Part shown: positions 62,257 to 64,000 of the stretch, one piece after another
How the letters are laid out: every line of letters begins with the position of its first letter
Numbering within the stretch: the first letter of the stretch is position 1
From: an uncultured Sulfurovum sp.
GTDB taxonomy: Bacteria > Campylobacterota > Campylobacteria > Campylobacterales > Sulfurovaceae
Assembly (NCBI GenBank): GCA_902727895.1
Contig: CACVAP010000061.1
Coordinates: 1 to 64,000 of the forward strand
DNA: 64,000 nucleotides
Direction of reading: 5' to 3'
Program-made: the position numbers and the translations under genes
Notes under the pieces: generated by a model
Told to the model about the DNA's origin: nothing
The model's input: only the letters and a program-made list of their open reading frames with translations
The model's database searches: none

Positions 62257-63573
62257 GTGTCACAAAAAAAATTACATCTAGTAAGCTTAGGCTGTACTAA
62301 AAACCTTGTTGATTCTGAGGTAATGCTAGGTCGGCTTAGAGACTATGAAATTTCTGATGATTCAGAAGCTGCTGATGTAATTATTGTGAATACTTGTGGT
62401 TTCATAGATGCTGCTAAAGAAGAGAGTATTAATACCATTCTAAATCTTCATGATGTTAGAAAAGAGAACTCTTTGTTGGTCGTTTCTGGTTGTTTAACAG
62501 AACGTTACCAAGAAGAGCTACAGAGAGATTTACCTGAAGTAGACATCTTTACAGGTGTTGGTGATTATGAAAAAATTGACAAAATGATTGCTGAAAAGAG
62601 AGGGGTTTTCTCTCCTTCTGTTTATTTAGCCAATGAAAATTCTGATCGTGTTATTACTGGGTCAAATACACATGCTTACATTAAAATTGCTGAAGGCTGT
62701 AATCAAACTTGTTCATTTTGTGCTATTCCTTCTTTTAAAGGTAAGTTGCTTTCTAGAACACTCGAATCAATTGAGAAAGAGATTAAAGCTTTAGTGGCTA
62801 AAGGTTTTTATGAATTCTCTTTTATTTCACAAGACTCTTCTAGTTTTGGACGTGACTTAAAACTTAAAGATGGACTCATTCATTTGGTGAAAACCGTTGA
62901 GGGTATAGAAGGGGTTAAAGTAGCAAGAATACTTTACTTATACCCAAGTACAACCAGCTTTGAACTTATTGATACCATTGCAGACTCTCAAGTGTTTGAG
63001 ACTTATTATGACATGCCAATCCAACAGATAGATGATGGTGTTTTAAAAGCGATGCGTCGTGGTTTTGGTGAACAAAAAACCATCGCACTTTTAGAACATA
63101 TGAAGTCTAAAAAAGATGCTTTCATTAGAACGTCTATTATTGCTGGTCACCCTGGTGAAAGTGATGAAGCTTTTGAACGTGTTTGTGACTTTCTAAAAGC
63201 ATTTAAATTTGACCGATTTAATGTGTTCTTTTACTCTAATGAAGAAACAACTCCAGCTTTTACCATGAAACCTGTTGAAGAAGAAGTGATAGAAGACCGT
63301 GTTGAAGTGCTTGAAGAGATTGCTAATGAAACTACAGAGTATTCTTTAAAAAGTATGCTTGGAAAAACCATTCAAGTTATTTTAGAGGGTGAGAGTGATG
63401 AACATGAGTACATTTTATCAGCTCGTCCAACCCTTTGGGCAAAAGACATTGATGGTGATATTTTAATTAATGACACTTCTGACCTAGAGATTTTGTATGG
63501 GGCTATGTATGAAGTGAAGATAACCGACTTTACTGGAGAGAGATTGCTTGGAACACTCATTAAAGCTCTCTAG
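62257..63573 (+). CDS. rimO: ribosomal protein S12 methylthiotransferase
   Basis: Radical-SAM enzyme that methylthiolates S12 at Asp88 in E. coli. 438 aa with a GTG start. The N-terminal UPF0004 domain has LGCTKNLVDSEVMLGRL, NTCGFIDAAKEES and SGCLTERY, whose three cysteines hold one 4Fe-4S cluster. The radical-SAM motif is EGCNQTCSFCAIPSFKG (CxxxCxxC). The C-terminal TRAM domain covers about 370-438. A tilS start overlaps the end. The CxxxCxxC and RimO-like FKGKLLSR fit RimO better than MiaB. Confidence 0.93.
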   Translation: MSQKKLHLVSLGCTKNLVDSEVMLGRLRDYEISDDSEAADVIIVNTCGFIDAAKEESINTILNLHDVRKENSLLVVSGCLTERYQEELQRDLPEVDIFTGVGDYEKIDKMIAEKRGVFSPSVYLANENSDRVITGSNTHAYIKIAEGCNQTCSFCAIPSFKGKLLSRTLESIEKEIKALVAKGFYEFSFISQDSSSFGRDLKLKDGLIHLVKTVEGIEGVKVARILYLYPSTTSFELIDTIADSQVFETYYDMPIQQIDDGVLKAMRRGFGEQKTIALLEHMKSKKDAFIRTSIIAGHPGESDEAFERVCDFLKAFKFDRFNVFFYSNEETTPAFTMKPVEEEVIEDRVEVLEEIANETTEYSLKSMLGKTIQVILEGESDEHEYILSARPTLWAKDIDGDILINDTSDLEILYGAMYEVKITDFTGERLLGTLIKAL

Positions 63574-64000
63574 TGAATTACTTTCTTACCTTGAAGGTAA
63601 GAAAAACTTACTTGCCTTCTCAGCAGGAGTTGACTCTTCTGCTCTTTTCTTTCTTTTAATTGAACATCATATTATTTTTGACATTGCTTTGGTAAATTAT
63701 GGATTACGTGAACAGAGTAAAGAAGAAGAAGCTTATGCACTATTTTTAGCCAAAGAGTATAATCTTCAAGTTTATACCATTCAAGCACCTTCTTTCCAGC
63801 AAAATTTTGAAAAAAATGCCCGTGACTTTCGTTATGGTTTTTTTGATGAACTTATGTCTAAATACAACTATAATAACTTATTAACAGCTCATCAGTTAAA
63901 TGATCAGTTAGAATGGCTCTTAATGCGTCTTACTAAGGGTGCTGGGACATCTGAGCTACTTGGGTTGGAAACCTATTCAGCACGAAAAGAATATGTGCTT
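63548..64000 (+). CDS. tilS: tRNA(Ile)-lysidine synthase, truncated by the window end
   Basis: Partial gene of 151 codons seen. The PP-loop motif FSAGVDSSALFF (about 24-35) uses SAGVDS where most TilS have SGGVDS. Further family segments are NYGLREQSKEEEAYAL, FEKNARDFRYGFFDEL and TAHQLNDQLEWLLMRL. TilS adds lysine to C34 of tRNA-Ile so that it reads AUA. The chosen TTG at 63548 is preceded by GGAGAG and lies inside the end of rimO, so translation may be coupled. The exact start is uncertain. Confidence 0.88.
   Translation, partial: MEHSLKLSSELLSYLEGKKNLLAFSAGVDSSALFFLLIEHHIIFDIALVNYGLREQSKEEEAYALFLAKEYNLQVYTIQAPSFQQNFEKNARDFRYGFFDELMSKYNYNNLLTAHQLNDQLEWLLMRLTKGAGTSELLGLETYSARKEYVL

Noticed and set aside
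63584-63602. 7-bp hairpin TCTTACC/GGTAAGA just after the rimO stop
   Set aside because: No T tract follows and the sequence is inside the tilS reading frame. It is more likely coding than a terminator.
1-64000. Prophage, transposon or integrative element
   Set aside because: No integrase, transposase, phage structural gene or clear direct-repeat attachment sites were seen. The accessory blocks appear as single small cassettes.

Overview
The window looks like a chromosomal segment of a low-GC, sulfur-oxidising member of the Campylobacterota (Epsilonproteobacteria), close in gene content to Sulfurovum/Sulfurimonas/Arcobacter relatives. This rests on the overall gene set: a flavocytochrome-c-type sulfide dehydrogenase flavoprotein beside a TAT-exported Rieske protein, a NavAb-like sodium channel, DUF507 next to carA, and rimO followed by tilS. 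The assignment is inference from gene content, not from an rRNA gene. No rRNA, prophage, integrase or transposase was seen.

Layout. 0.2-1.4 kb: outer-membrane phospholipase A with a Sel1 repeat. 1.5-6.5 kb: a tight five-gene operon (class V aminotransferase, hisZ-like, purA, DUF507, carA) ending in a clear intrinsic terminator. 6.48-7.16 kb: a gene-free, highly structured stretch with six alternating copies of a 17-nt motif, followed by a four-repeat CRISPR array without cas genes. 7.3-10 kb: small exported protein, MltB-like transglycosylase, purT. 10.2-23.3 kb: an amino-acid permease converging on a long minus-strand group (alpha-2-macroglobulin, patatin, MlaA, MlaC, RND/MMPL exporter) that looks like an envelope lipid and protection locus. 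23.5-35.9 kb: NlpC/P60 peptidase, rpsU, a Septu-like pair, nnr, an endonuclease V relative, a string of unrecognised membrane/exported proteins, purN, a BacNav channel and an ArsC-family protein.

35.9-40.0 kb holds the most interesting accessory block: a DUF262 protein, a DUF3696-type ATPase, a small protein with a PLD-like motif, and a DUF2130 coiled-coil protein with nuclease-like residues. It lies between an intact ArsC-family gene and a ten-codon relic of the same gene. 40.0-47.5 kb: ydcF-like, MATE pump, lipoprotein, aroC, rnc, a LapB-like TPR protein, and another candidate defence pair (ATPase plus PD-(D/E)XK-like protein) whose last codons overlap dnaG. 47.5-52.3 kb: dnaG, a parvulin, a rhodanese lacking its cysteine, pgeF, malic enzyme, DUF3817. 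52.5-54.9 kb: Rieske protein and sulfide dehydrogenase flavoprotein. 55.25-55.43 kb: two identical tRNA-Glu genes. 55.5-64 kb: lipoprotein, nfo, a second RND/LolA-like/DUF1302 barrel operon, a SPOR lipoprotein, rimO and the start of tilS.

Two themes stand out. First, small ATPase-plus-nuclease-type cassettes (about 25.7, 35.9 and 45.9 kb) and an orphan CRISPR array are each slotted singly between core genes rather than gathered in one island, and two of them abut or overlap the next core gene (nnr, dnaG). Second, there are two separate RND/MMPL-type lipid-export loci with different periplasmic partners.
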